NCBI RefSeq assembly: GCF_004364645.1
Contig: NZ_SOAW01000002.1
Coordinates: 310,001 to 374,000 of the forward strand
Direction: 5' to 3'
DNA length: 64,000 nt
From: Naumannella halotolerans
GTDB taxonomy: Bacteria; Actinomycetota; Actinomycetes; Propionibacteriales; Propionibacteriaceae
The notes under the pieces were generated by a model, which saw only the letters and a list, made by a program, of their open reading frames with translations, was not told where the DNA came from and made no database searches. Positions within the stretch are counted from its first letter, which is position 1. Every line of letters starts with the position of its first letter. Shown piece after piece: positions 1 to 8,856 of this stretch. The position numbers were made by a program, and so were the translations under genes.

Positions 1-73
1 CCTTCTTCGGCTTCGGCGCGTGTTCCGGTCGGTAACGCACACCGTTGATCACGACCATCTTGTGGTCAGCCAT
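1..73 (-). CDS. Phage small protein, N-terminal fragment (runs off the window)
   Basis: The start of a reading frame just downstream of the capsid gene, cut by the window edge. The visible 24 codons begin MADHKMVVINGVRYR and are rich in basic residues. The position after a major capsid gene is where HK97-type phages often carry a short head or linker protein, but the visible part is too short to assign. The ATG lies 12 nt after the capsid stop. Confidence 0.55.
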   Translation of the reverse strand, partial: MADHKMVVINGVRYRPEHAPKPKK

Positions 74-85
74 GACAGCCTCCGA

Positions 86-1285
86 TCAGGCAGTGAGTTC
101 CACGACCGCGACTTCACGCGGGCTGTAGAACACCTGCATCGCGGTCAACTCTGCACGCACGTACGCCATGTTCCGCTGTGCGTAGTCCTTGTGCTGATTG
201 AAAGCCAGCACCGACAGCGGGGTCTGCTCCAGCAGTTGCACCGAGCCGAAGTTGCCGACCAAGGCAGTGCCGGCCGCGATCCGGTTCGACTTGACCAGAC
301 GCACACCGAACGGGGTCGGGTTCAGCGACTGAGCCAGAGGGTTCCCGAGCAGATACCCGACACCGGCCTCCTTGAGCAGAGCCAGCTTCCACGCATCGGC
401 CGGATTCATCACCAGAGCCTGCGGGGCAGCCTGCACGGTCTCGATCTTCGCCAGCGCACCAGCGATGGTGGTGATCACGTCGGTGTCGAACGCCTGCTGC
501 TGAACACCAGTGGTGGTGAGGATGCCCTCGATGCCGGCGGTGGCGTCACCGTTCAGCAGCACGTCCTCAACCTTGTTCCGGACGTGCTGGACGATCCGGG
601 TCTGCATGTACGCGGCAAGGGCACCGTCGTTCAACAGGGTCTGGTTCGTCACGTCGAAACCATCGGCGTACACGTACGACTTGGCCTCACCGGCATCGGT
701 CGCCAGGTCCGACAGGGGCTTCAACTGGCCCTCAGGGACGATGGCGGCGTTGTCGGTCTCGGACACGATCCGGCTGTACTTCATGTACGAGGTGTTGGTG
801 CGGCCGGTCGTGACCAGATCGAGGAACGTGAACGGCTCATCGAGTAGGTCCGTCCGGTATCCCGGGATCACGGCCGGGTTCGACGTGGCCTGGCCAAGAT
901 CGGTGGTCAGGGTCGCCTTCCGGCCGATGCCCAGATCCCCCAGGCCGCCGATGCCCTTCGCCTCAATGTTGATCGCGCCAGTGGTGGAACCGGACTGAAC
1001 GAACGACTTGTAGCCTTCGGACTTGATGAACCGGTCACCCAGCGACCCGGACTTCTCATCCGCCGGCACGTCCGCCTTCACAGAAGGAACACCAGCGAGC
1101 TCGGAGACCAGGGCGGTGGCCTTGGTGTGCTTCTCCCAGTTGTCGAGGATGGTGTTGTACTCGGTAGCCTTCTCCTGAACGGTGTCAGCCTCCTGCGGGG
1201 TGAGGTCTCGGCCCTCAGCCTTCGCCCCATCCACGAGGGACTGCATATCAGCTTTCAGCTGATCAAGTTGAGCAGTAACGCTCAT
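86..1285 (-). CDS. Major capsid protein, HK97 fold
   Basis: A 399-residue HK97-type capsid subunit that forms the icosahedral head. Residues 1 to about 90 are a charged, coiled-coil scaffolding (delta) region of the kind removed by the prohead protease. The HK97 fold follows, with the family's glycine/alanine-rich A-domain and a C-terminal beta segment (FYSPREVAVVEL). The start overlaps the protease stop as ATGA, with a GAAAGGAG ribosome site inside the protease gene, so the two are translationally coupled. The order terminase, portal, protease, capsid is the standard HK97 packaging and head order. Length is normal for the family. Confidence 0.95.
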   Translation of the reverse strand: MSVTAQLDQLKADMQSLVDGAKAEGRDLTPQEADTVQEKATEYNTILDNWEKHTKATALVSELAGVPSVKADVPADEKSGSLGDRFIKSEGYKSFVQSGSTTGAINIEAKGIGGLGDLGIGRKATLTTDLGQATSNPAVIPGYRTDLLDEPFTFLDLVTTGRTNTSYMKYSRIVSETDNAAIVPEGQLKPLSDLATDAGEAKSYVYADGFDVTNQTLLNDGALAAYMQTRIVQHVRNKVEDVLLNGDATAGIEGILTTTGVQQQAFDTDVITTIAGALAKIETVQAAPQALVMNPADAWKLALLKEAGVGYLLGNPLAQSLNPTPFGVRLVKSNRIAAGTALVGNFGSVQLLEQTPLSVLAFNQHKDYAQRNMAYVRAELTAMQVFYSPREVAVVELTA

Positions 1286-2103
1286 GATGCGCTCCTTTCG
1301 AGCGTGTTGATGGTGACGACCGCCTGAGCCATCGCGGACCCCATGCCGGACTTGATCGCGGACGCCTCGCCTGTGGGGGACGCGCTGGCTTCAAGTTCGG
1401 CGGGCTGGCTTGCCTCATCGGTCTCTGCCGGCCCAGACAGGCCGGAAGTCTTCTGCGTGTGCCCACCGTCGTGAGCTTCCTCAGTGGGGGAGTCATCCGA
1501 CTCGTCGTCCCCGGCAGCCGCACCGATCGCCGCGGACAACGAGTCCCGGGCGGCGACCAACTCGTCATAGTCGGCGTCCGACAGCACCCTCGCCGCCTTT
1601 GCCATGTGCGCCGCCTTCGCGGACAACAGTGCAGTCTCCTGGTTCACACCGACCAGGCACGGGCCGACTTCGTACACCTTCAACTTCCGCAGCTCGTTGA
1701 TGGTCTCACCGTCCTGTTTCTGCTCAGCAGACTCCAGCACGTCGAACGCGAACGAAAACTGGCGGATACGGCGGCCCTTCAACAGCCGGTGCACTTGCGC
1801 CGCGGTCTTGTTCTCGGCAATGTCTTCGATCACACCGCGAATCCACAATCCGTCGTCGCGTTCCTCAACGGCCAACACGCGGCCGATGTGCGCGAACGGG
1901 TCATCCCAACGATGGGACCACACGATCGGCATGGGAGAATCGCCCGACCAACTCGTGATGTCCTCAGCGAAAGCGCCCTTCACGATCCGATCGCCGTACG
2001 AATCGACGTTCCACGCGGCGACGATCGCCTCAAACTCGCCATCGGAAAGGCCGTCTGCTTCTCCGACCGCCTTCACCTCGACGGCATAGTTCTTGGTATC
2101 CAT
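1282..2103 (-). CDS. HK97-family prohead protease
   Basis: A 273-residue S78-type serine protease that trims the capsid delta domain during head maturation. The N-terminal 180 residues carry the family pattern: YGDRIVKGAF, then the catalytic histidine in WSHRWDDP and the catalytic serine in RQFSFAFDV. The C-terminal 90 residues are low-complexity, rich in Ala, Glu and Ser, and may serve as a scaffold linker. The start lies 7 nt after the portal stop, and the stop overlaps the capsid ATG. Confidence 0.94.
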   Translation of the reverse strand: MDTKNYAVEVKAVGEADGLSDGEFEAIVAAWNVDSYGDRIVKGAFAEDITSWSGDSPMPIVWSHRWDDPFAHIGRVLAVEERDDGLWIRGVIEDIAENKTAAQVHRLLKGRRIRQFSFAFDVLESAEQKQDGETINELRKLKVYEVGPCLVGVNQETALLSAKAAHMAKAARVLSDADYDELVAARDSLSAAIGAAAGDDESDDSPTEEAHDGGHTQKTSGLSGPAETDEASQPAELEASASPTGEASAIKSGMGSAMAQAVVTINTLERSAS

Positions 2104-2110
2104 CAGTCCC

Positions 2111-3388
2111 TCACTGTTCGTTCTGGGTTCCGCTGTCTTGCGGGTTCGCCTGGCCGCCCTCGACCACGTTCAGAGGCGTGATCAACTCGTCTCCACCTTC
2201 AATCGGGGGGCGGTTCTCCATCGCCCGAGCCTCGTTCCGGGTCAGCCACGGGCCACCTACAGCTGCCTGCTTGACCTTCGCCTGTTCCTCGAACGATCCC
2301 CGCAACTTCACATCCACGTTCGCTTCGATGTACCGGTCACTGTCCGGCGGCAGAAGCTGCGCATTCAACGCATCCTCCAAGTTCTTGATGTAAGGGCCCA
2401 GGTTGTCCCGATAAGCCATCTGCCGGAACGCCTGCACGTTGCTGTACGTGCCCTCACGTGCACCGATCAACTCCGGCGCAATGTGGAACGCAGTTGCAAC
2501 CTCCACACCCGTCAACTGGCGACCCTGAATGTCCTGCAACTCCTGCGGGCTAAAGATCTTCGTCTCGTGAATCTGCAGATCGCCCAGATACGGCAACCCG
2601 CCGGAACGGTTCCCGTCACGTCCATGCGATGCGGCCAACTGGTTCCGCAGACGTTCGATCTTGTCGGGGTCCTTCATCATCTTGTCCCCACCAGTCAGAT
2701 AACCGGGTGCGCGGGTTCCGTTGTCCCACACCTGCCTGCGCCACTTCACCGCCTCCGACGCCTCATCCAGCACGTCACGCAATGTGTACACAGGCGACAA
2801 CCCGGCAGTGCGCGGCGCGTAACCGTGGTCGAACACCACCGCCTCCAGCGGGATGATCTTCCACTGCAATGACTCGTCCAGGTTCTTGTCGCCCACCCAG
2901 TAGGCGACCTCTGTGACGCGGCCCAACTCGTCAGTCTTGAACTTCAACCGCCACGCCGGGACGTGCACAAAGTCAGTGGCGCGGCCATCCGTGCCCGGGA
3001 CGACCAGAAACGCCCACCTGTCATACAGGCAACCGTCAGCAATGATCGCCTCCCAGAACCGGGACGGCGACAGACGCTTCTGCGGGGACCGCAGCGCGAC
3101 CGCGACCGGATCATCATGCACCCGCCGTCGGTCAGTGTCCGACACCCGCTCATACATGTGCAGGGGGATCGTGGACACATTCCGGGCGATGTACCCGACC
3201 ACCTTCCGCAAGTTTGGCTGTGAAGCCCAGAACGCCTCGGCAGCATGCATCTCCAACGCCGGCAGCAACGGCGTCCCAGGGTCCGCCACGGCCACACCCA
3301 TGTACGGGTTGTACGGCTCCGGCAACACCCGCTGCGCAGGGTCGTACGAATCAATCTCCCCGCCGAAGACACGCTGAAACCAGCCCAT
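2111..3388 (-). CDS. Phage portal protein, HK97 family
   Basis: A 425-residue portal subunit, which forms the dodecameric ring at the DNA-entry vertex and docks the terminase. The N-terminus (GWFQRVFGG) and the central segment around HAAEAFWASQPNLRKVV and LYDRWAFLVV are typical of phage_portal proteins. The C-terminus is acidic and glutamine-rich, as usual. It starts 16 nt after the terminase stop. Length is normal for HK97-type portals. Confidence 0.94.
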   Translation of the reverse strand: MGWFQRVFGGEIDSYDPAQRVLPEPYNPYMGVAVADPGTPLLPALEMHAAEAFWASQPNLRKVVGYIARNVSTIPLHMYERVSDTDRRRVHDDPVAVALRSPQKRLSPSRFWEAIIADGCLYDRWAFLVVPGTDGRATDFVHVPAWRLKFKTDELGRVTEVAYWVGDKNLDESLQWKIIPLEAVVFDHGYAPRTAGLSPVYTLRDVLDEASEAVKWRRQVWDNGTRAPGYLTGGDKMMKDPDKIERLRNQLAASHGRDGNRSGGLPYLGDLQIHETKIFSPQELQDIQGRQLTGVEVATAFHIAPELIGAREGTYSNVQAFRQMAYRDNLGPYIKNLEDALNAQLLPPDSDRYIEANVDVKLRGSFEEQAKVKQAAVGGPWLTRNEARAMENRPPIEGGDELITPLNVVEGGQANPQDSGTQNEQ

Positions 3389-3404
3389 ATGCGCCCCTCC
3401 CGGC

Positions 3405-6119
3405 TCAGAAGACGATCAGGTCGTCATGATTGTCGTACGCCGACCTCGCCTGCTCCGAAGCGAGCACCACATGCAACGCCGTAATCGCCGCCGACATGCC
3501 GTCGATCTTGTCCATTGATTTCGCCTTGTCCGGCTTCACATTCCCGTTACTGTCCACCTGGGCGCGCAGATTGTCAGCCATCCACCGCGCCACCGGGTTA
3601 CCCCCGTGCCGGAACAGTGGCCGCCTCGACGTGCCAGCCCGGATCAGCCGATCCAGTTCCTTCATCGGCGCGGACAGGCTCTGCACACCCTGGCGGACTG
3701 TTTCGACCGGGGCGCCGTCCTCTTGCAGATCATTCAGCAGCTGAGTCGCGTTCCACGGGTCAGCGCCCAAACCCTCCACATCGAACACATCCATGTCGGT
3801 GTTGATCTGGGTCCGGATGAAGTTGTAGTCCGTCACATCACCCGGCGTGAGCGTCAACCAACCGTCAGCAACCCAAGACGACGCGGTACGGGCAGTGCGG
3901 CCATCCAACGCATCCAGCGACGCCTCAGGAATCCAGAACCGCCACAGCGCGTCATATCCGCCACTGTCGTCCGGGAACAGCCAAGCCAACGCCGTCACAT
4001 CAGACACCGACGCCAAGTCCAGGCCGCCGATCGCCCGCCGGCCGGCAAGCTCCTTCTCGTCAACAATGCCGCGATTCGCGTCCCACTTCGCCAAGTCGAT
4101 GAACGCAGCATCCAAACGGGCACGAATCCCGCAATGCAGCCGCATGAACGACGCCTTGCCAGCACTCGATGACTGAGCCTTAGCCGCAGCCGACTCCAAC
4201 GACGACTTAGACGGCGTAACCGGATACAACGGGTTCGCCTTGATCCACGTCGACTCCGCAAACGGATCATCGTCATCATCGGCGGCGAACACCACCCCAT
4301 ACATCGCAGGGGCCTTAATAGTCCGCTTCGCGACCTTCTCAACCATGTCGCGGCGCTGCGCATAAACGCTAGTGGTCTGACCGTCATCAGCAGTGGTGAT
4401 GATGAACACCAACGGCTGCGACCTCGCACCCGTACCGGACTCGATCGCCTCCAGCAGGTCAGGTGACTTGTGAACGTGCAGCTCGTCAATCAGGCCGCAG
4501 TGCACGTTCGCGCCATGGGCCAAGTCACCGCGAGACGACACGGCTTTCACGACAGACCCATCCGCGTCGCGCACAATCTTGCCCTGCAAAGCGCGAACAC
4601 CCGCATCCGCCAGCACCTTCGAACCACGCGCAACCTGCGCCAGCGGGAAGAACGCCGCCCCCGCCTGATCCTTCGATGCCGCACCCAGCAGCACCTCAGA
4701 CCCAGCCTCACCATCAGCGAAGCCCATAATCATCGCCAAGCCAGACACCAGACTCGTGTTGTGCGTGACCATCAGTTCGCGGCCGGCGAGGAACAGCCCG
4801 TCTTCGCGGTCGACCTTGATACACCGAGTCGGGACCGAATCGACCGGCTCAATCGATTTGATACTGACTACGAACCGGTTGCCCTTCATGGACGGGCGAC
4901 CGCACCGTTCCATCTTCCGTGTCAGTCGAAAAACAGGCGGGTCACCTTCGGCAACATGGAAGCATGCCCGGTAGTGGGTACCGACCTGGCGTCCGTCAAT
5001 GACAGCCGGCCCGCTGCTCACGGTGGAACGGAAACCCAGCGTTCGCGCCAGCGTCGCCACACTCCGGACTAGATCCTCGTTGACTCCCGAGAAGGACGCC
5101 TTGCCCCGGTCCGCGTCGATGGTTCCATCTGTGTCCATCAGGCCCTGCAGCAGCGCCAACCGCTGCTCGAACGATGCCGTCATGTACTCACTCGGAATGT
5201 GTTTGTTCCCGAGCAATCCCGCCACCCGTAGCGAAGTTCGTAAGCCCGGAACAGTGACAGTCCAGCACGTCCGGTGCCGGCGCGCCGACACCTCGCCGCC
5301 CAACAGTTCACTCATGGCATCAATGTCGTCGAAGCCGACCGAAATTGCGCCACTCGCCGTTGTGCCATCGCCAAGCCAGACGCCGAGCCGGTACGGATCA
5401 ACTGGGAGGCTAGCCTCACCCGTCACCAGCGCATGCTGCCGTGGAAGCGACCACCGGTACTCCGGCCGTGCCACACCGCGCGTGACGCCCCGATCAACAA
5501 GCTCTTGCGTGGTGAGCGTCAGCCAGCGCTCACCACCCCGGCTCGCTTTATGCTGTCGATCCTTGACGGTCCATAGATGCTCAGCATCAGCAACGACAGT
5601 CCGACCATCAGTCGTCGTCACCCGATAGCAATCGCGGCCAGTGAACACTTCACTGGTGTGTGTCACCCGCGTTGGTCGGCCGTCCGCGCCGAACACATGA
5701 TCCCCTGGCATCAACTCGCCCATCGTGGACCAGCCGCCCGGAGTCAAGATCTCCGTGTCGAGCGCGAGCGCCTTGCCGCCCTTGCGGGGCATCTCCACAT
5801 ACACGTCACGGATGATCCGGACAAGATTCCCGTCATCATCAGGCCGCAACCAGCCAAACACCGGGGCAATGATGAAAGCCACCTGCACCGCGTTCGGCTC
5901 CAACGGCCGGCCAGCCCACTTACCTTTCGTATGCTTCAAGTGCCGCAAAGCCGCGATCCGCCGATCCACAGCATCAAAACTGAACACGGCGCCCTTCACA
6001 TTCCGAGGCTCCGGAGTCCGCACACGAGGAACAATCGTCGGAATCGGGTACCCGCGAGCCTCCAGATACGCGAGCACTTCTCCCGACAGCGGGCTAGCTA
6101 AAGGGCGCTGTCGGGACAT
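3405..6119 (-). CDS. Terminase large subunit with in-frame intein
   Basis: A 904-residue precursor of the DNA-packaging ATPase/nuclease. Residues 1-116 and 455-904 are the terminase; residues 117-454 are an intein. Spliced, the protein would be 566 residues, normal for HK97-type TerL. The intein sits exactly inside the ATP-binding loop, so splicing is needed to join PRKGGK to TSLVSGLAM. Walker B is CGLIDELHVH. The nuclease domain follows, with acidic residues at GGLDLASVSDVTAL and near the C-terminus. The gene follows terS after a short decayed segment and precedes the portal gene. Confidence 0.97.
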   Translation of the reverse strand: MSRQRPLASPLSGEVLAYLEARGYPIPTIVPRVRTPEPRNVKGAVFSFDAVDRRIAALRHLKHTKGKWAGRPLEPNAVQVAFIIAPVFGWLRPDDDGNLVRIIRDVYVEMPRKGGKALALDTEILTPGGWSTMGELMPGDHVFGADGRPTRVTHTSEVFTGRDCYRVTTTDGRTVVADAEHLWTVKDRQHKASRGGERWLTLTTQELVDRGVTRGVARPEYRWSLPRQHALVTGEASLPVDPYRLGVWLGDGTTASGAISVGFDDIDAMSELLGGEVSARRHRTCWTVTVPGLRTSLRVAGLLGNKHIPSEYMTASFEQRLALLQGLMDTDGTIDADRGKASFSGVNEDLVRSVATLARTLGFRSTVSSGPAVIDGRQVGTHYRACFHVAEGDPPVFRLTRKMERCGRPSMKGNRFVVSIKSIEPVDSVPTRCIKVDREDGLFLAGRELMVTHNTSLVSGLAMIMGFADGEAGSEVLLGAASKDQAGAAFFPLAQVARGSKVLADAGVRALQGKIVRDADGSVVKAVSSRGDLAHGANVHCGLIDELHVHKSPDLLEAIESGTGARSQPLVFIITTADDGQTTSVYAQRRDMVEKVAKRTIKAPAMYGVVFAADDDDDPFAESTWIKANPLYPVTPSKSSLESAAAKAQSSSAGKASFMRLHCGIRARLDAAFIDLAKWDANRGIVDEKELAGRRAIGGLDLASVSDVTALAWLFPDDSGGYDALWRFWIPEASLDALDGRTARTASSWVADGWLTLTPGDVTDYNFIRTQINTDMDVFDVEGLGADPWNATQLLNDLQEDGAPVETVRQGVQSLSAPMKELDRLIRAGTSRRPLFRHGGNPVARWMADNLRAQVDSNGNVKPDKAKSMDKIDGMSAAITALHVVLASEQARSAYDNHDDLIVF
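4758..5771 (-). mobile_element. Class 3-type intein with LAGLIDADG endonuclease
   Basis: A 338-residue intein within TerL (residues 117-454). Its first residue is alanine (ALALDTEILTPGGW) instead of Cys or Ser. The block B region ADAEHLW ends in Trp183, block F has Cys433 (TRCIKVD), and block G has Thr452 in VTHN, followed by +1 Thr455. This Trp-Cys-Thr set defines class 3 inteins, which start splicing at the block F cysteine. A homing endonuclease with two LAGLIDADG-type helices (YRLGVWLGDG and LLQGLMDTDG) lies in the middle, so it may still be mobile. Confidence 0.92.
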
Positions 6120-6121
6120 GG

Positions 6122-6238
6122 CTACCTCGCTCGCGTTCTCCTTGCGTACTCGGCAGCCGCAACCAAGATGTCAGGATTGTTGAGAAAGAATCCGATCCCG
6201 GCATTACACCGAGGACACAGAGTAGGGTCTGAGATCAG
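6122..6238 (-). pseudogene. Remnant of an endonuclease VII-like HNH gene
   Basis: Between terS and terL one frame reads LCPRCNAGIGFFLNNPDILV and then an AAEYARR-type helix to a stop. This closely resembles the last 30 or so residues of phage recombination endonuclease VII, in which a CxxC pair precedes a GxGxFxDDP helix. The first Cys pair and the HNH core are missing: the frame has a stop codon just upstream and no good start. I read it as the tail of a lost nuclease gene. It could also be a short zinc-binding peptide. Confidence 0.5.
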
Positions 6239-6684
6239 CCGCCAGCGGCCGACGCGAACGGGTTCTCGCCATCAGCGTCGCCCCTCTGGCTCGGCGTCCG
6301 CGCCCGCGACATGAAAGTCATCCCCAGCTGCTTCGCGTACTCCAAGAACGCGGCCGACTCCAACCGGAACACAGCCTCAGCAGGATGCTTCTTCTGACCA
6401 CCATGCGCAGGATCATCAACCATCACGTCATCGACCTGACGAAACGCCCGACGCGCCATGATCATGTGCCGCAAACACATCTCGATCGCCGGCCCATCCG
6501 AAGACGTGACCAGCCCCGCCTTGTCAAGCTCGGGGACAACCTCATCCCACAACTCCGACAAACCCGGGTCAATCTCCACATCCTCCGGCTTCACAGGAGC
6601 CGTAGGCGGCACATCCGCAGCAGCAGAACCCACCGGAACAGCCGACAAATGCGAAGCGATCTTCAACTTCCCACGAGCACCCAT
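6235..6684 (-). CDS. Terminase small subunit, P27 family
   Basis: A 149-residue DNA-recognition subunit of the packaging motor. It begins MGARGKLK, has a Pro/Ala-rich linker, and then a helical region (LSELWDEVVPEL ... MCLRHMIMARRAFRQV) typical of P27-like TerS. The C-terminus has a basic helix and an Asp/Gly-rich tail. It lies between an HNH gene and terL, the usual order in HNH-associated cos-type phages. Confidence 0.92.
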   Translation of the reverse strand: MGARGKLKIASHLSAVPVGSAAADVPPTAPVKPEDVEIDPGLSELWDEVVPELDKAGLVTSSDGPAIEMCLRHMIMARRAFRQVDDVMVDDPAHGGQKKHPAEAVFRLESAAFLEYAKQLGMTFMSRARTPSQRGDADGENPFASAAGG

Positions 6685-6783
6685 GACGCCCCCTCACAAA
6701 AGATGAAAATGATTGTCGGTATGCGGCGGACCGACCGGCGGTGTCCGGGGCGGTTGGTGTTTGTGATCTGAACCCCCTTGGGG

Positions 6784-7092
6784 TCACCCCTGGCTGTTGC
6801 GTCCTTGGTGGGCGGTGCGGGTTCGGTGGCACGGTTCGCAGAGGCTGCGAGTCATGTTGATGTCGTATCGCTGTGTTGCGTAGTTGGTGCCGTCGATGTG
6901 GTCGACCTGTGTAGCGGGTTGGCCGCATTGTCGACACAGGGGTTCGATGGTGAGGCGTTGGGCTCGGACTTTGCGCCAGGCTCTGGTGCTTCCGCCTGTC
7001 CATGTCTTGGGTTTGCGCGCCCAGGGTTTGGTGCAGTGGGGGCAGTTGAGTTGGCGGTGTGTGGAGCAGCGTGTTGGTGCGCGGGTTGGCAT
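6784..7092 (-). CDS. HNH endonuclease next to terminase
   Basis: A 102-residue HNH nuclease. A CPHC pair near residue 17 is followed by the HNH core: CRQCG, ATQVDHIDG (catalytic His), then SLCEPCHRTRTAHQ, with the second zinc-binding Cys pair and the final His. HNH proteins directly before terS help the terminase cut the genome during cos packaging in HK97-like phages, and that role is likely here. Length and position are typical. Confidence 0.9.
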   Translation of the reverse strand: MPTRAPTRCSTHRQLNCPHCTKPWARKPKTWTGGSTRAWRKVRAQRLTIEPLCRQCGQPATQVDHIDGTNYATQRYDINMTRSLCEPCHRTRTAHQGRNSQG

Positions 7093-7405
7093 CGCTTGGC
7101 TCCCGGTCGGGGTAGTGCCGGCCAGCTTGCTCGCCCCGATGTGGCCTTGGTGCGTTGTGGTTCGGGTGGTCGCGGCTGGCCGAACGTTTGGTTCGGCCCG
7201 GTGGTCGACGGGTGTTGCGCCATTGTGGCGGGGGAAACCGGCCGGGCCGAAGATGGTGGGGGGCAGTCAATCCCGGGGGATGACTACCAGTTAAAGGTCG
7301 GCCTCAGTCCAAGACCCTGCGTAAGGCCGTGGGTTGCCGAACATGGCCCGGGCCTCAGCGATCAAGGTGTCGAGCTTGAGCCGAGGCTGTTTCAGGGAAT
7401 GACGT
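7093..7405 (-). other. 313-bp gap with a possible short ORF remnant
   Basis: No complete gene is visible. On the minus strand, 7291 to about 7390 encodes LKQPRLKLDTLIAEARAMFG and a short tail ending EADL, in a coding-like composition but with no usable start codon. It may be the 3' end of a gene cut off by arrival of the GIY-YIG gene just upstream. The rest is GC-rich with no clear hairpin or promoter. Confidence 0.35.
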
Positions 7406-7993
7406 TCAGGTGGTGATTGCCTCGATGCGCTTGATGACAACCTTCCCTGTCGGATATCCCAGCATGATGCGGGCGCCGGTCGCAGACTCCCATCCATTAC
7501 CTCTGACGCGGATGTTGAGTGCCGTCCCGTCGTGCCCTACATGCTCGATCACTGAACCCTTGCCGGTGACCGACGGCTTACCTTCGTTGCGAACGAACTT
7601 CAGCACGCCGCCGCCAGTCGCAGACACGATCACAATGCGACCCTGCTTGGTGATACCAGCGGTCAGCCACTTCGGCATTTCGTGTGCTGCGGGTGCGTCA
7701 GGTGCGGCGGTTGCCACATGCTGCATGTATGCGCGACGCGCCAGTTCTGATGCGGGATTCTGTTGCACATTGAAGGGAGGCTGGAACTCTGTGATGAGCA
7801 AGGACTCCCGGCTCAGTGCTTCCTTGCGCGTCTGGTAGTGCTCGATCTTCTGCGATGAGACGAACCCCCACCACGGCTTAGAGTTGTGCTCGTTGTTGCG
7901 ACTCACGCCTCGTGCCGTGACGCCGACGTACAGCAAGACCTTGTGCCTGTCGTAGTAGCGATAGACGCTAGTGCTAGTATCTGTATCGCTCAT
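7406..7993 (-). CDS. GIY-YIG nuclease-domain protein
   Basis: A 195-residue protein. Residues 10-80 form a GIY-YIG domain: VYRYYDRHKVLLYVGVT (the Y and YVG motif), an arginine and a histidine in the next helix (RGVSRNNEH), and a glutamate in RESLLITEFQPPFN. The C-terminal 100 residues are a separate beta-rich domain I do not recognise, possibly for DNA binding. It has a strong ribosome site (TTGGAGAGAAG before ATG) and stands apart from its neighbours, unlike the overlapping genes around it. This fits a free-standing homing endonuclease dropped into the packaging region. Confidence 0.82.
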   Translation of the reverse strand: MSDTDTSTSVYRYYDRHKVLLYVGVTARGVSRNNEHNSKPWWGFVSSQKIEHYQTRKEALSRESLLITEFQPPFNVQQNPASELARRAYMQHVATAAPDAPAAHEMPKWLTAGITKQGRIVIVSATGGGVLKFVRNEGKPSVTGKGSVIEHVGHDGTALNIRVRGNGWESATGARIMLGYPTGKVVIKRIEAITT

Positions 7994-8018
7994 CTTCTCT
8001 CCAATAGAAGTGGGCCAA

Positions 8019-8048
8019 GTCCCGGGGTGTTGGTAGCACCGCCGGGAC
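8019..8048. terminator. Hairpin upstream of the GIY-YIG gene
   Basis: An inverted repeat: GTCCCGG pairs with CCGGGAC and an inner GGTG with CACC, leaving a 7-nt loop. It lies between the HTH gene and the GIY-YIG gene, about 25 nt before the latter's start codon. No T-tract follows on either strand, so it may be a weak terminator, a processing site, or a structure that controls GIY-YIG translation. Confidence 0.4.
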
Positions 8049-8112
8049 GCTCATGTTCAGAACAGAGTTCTCCTGCGGACATTCTCACATGGGGGTGCGA
8101 CCTTCGCAAGCA

Positions 8113-8856
8113 TCACCCTGCGCGTCGCAATCGTGTCGCAGCCAGGCGCACCGCCTCCAAGTTGTAGAGCGCGGCATTCCTTGCCCGTCGAACCGGGGTG
8201 ATGGCCCCGCTCTTCGCCCATCGGTGAAGGGTCTTCACGGGTATGTCGATCATGCCCGCGATCTCGGAGAGCGGATAGTCGGATAGCCGGTACGCTCGCC
8301 TGACGGCCTCATGTCTGTCCACCAGGTGCCCGTTCTCGCATTGCTCGGCATAGAACCTTGGTCCCTCGGCAGTCTCCCTGAGTTCCGGGAAGATCGAACC
8401 GTGGCACCCATGGGTTGTGCAGTCGACCCGCAAGGGCTTCGGGACCCTGGCCATGTGTCGCAGTTCGGCGTGCACCCGCTGGATCCCGGCTTCCACGTCG
8501 ACGCTCCACGGCTGCCTCATCCACCACGCCGATGTGAGTCGCAGCCATTCGCAGATACCGGACCAGGTGTCGCTCGGCCAGTCGGGAATGTCGGCGGTGC
8601 GCCCGGGTTCGTCGGCCATCTCCTCGATGATCATCTGCACGCTGGTGACGAGTTCGGCCCGGAGCCCGTTGCGTTCGCCCGGCATGGAGGCGTGCAGTGC
8701 AGCCACGTCGGTCGGGGGCCGGGATCCGGGTACGGACCGGCGGACATGGTCGGTGTGCAGTCCGGGGTTGGGTGCTCCTATAGCGAGGGTCATCTCGACT
8801 TCGGTGGCCAGTTCAACGATCTGCGCGAGGCGCTGCAGTGGGGTGAGCTCACTCAT
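8113..8856 (-). CDS. Phage protein with C-terminal MerR/excisionase-type HTH
   Basis: A 247-residue protein. The N-terminal half is helical with no family I recognise. The middle has a short Cys/His segment (CTTHGCHGSIFPEL ... CENGHLVDRHE) that may bind zinc. The C-terminal 50 residues form a winged-helix-like HTH (LSEIAGMIDIPVKTLHRWAK, followed by a YNLEAVRLA helix). I choose the ATG at 8856 because AAGGAG precedes it by 6 nt and it overlaps the upstream stop as ATGA. Actinophages often place such proteins upstream of the terminase genes; a role in late transcription is possible but not shown. Confidence 0.8.
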   Translation of the reverse strand: MSELTPLQRLAQIVELATEVEMTLAIGAPNPGLHTDHVRRSVPGSRPPTDVAALHASMPGERNGLRAELVTSVQMIIEEMADEPGRTADIPDWPSDTWSGICEWLRLTSAWWMRQPWSVDVEAGIQRVHAELRHMARVPKPLRVDCTTHGCHGSIFPELRETAEGPRFYAEQCENGHLVDRHEAVRRAYRLSDYPLSEIAGMIDIPVKTLHRWAKSGAITPVRRARNAALYNLEAVRLAATRLRRAG

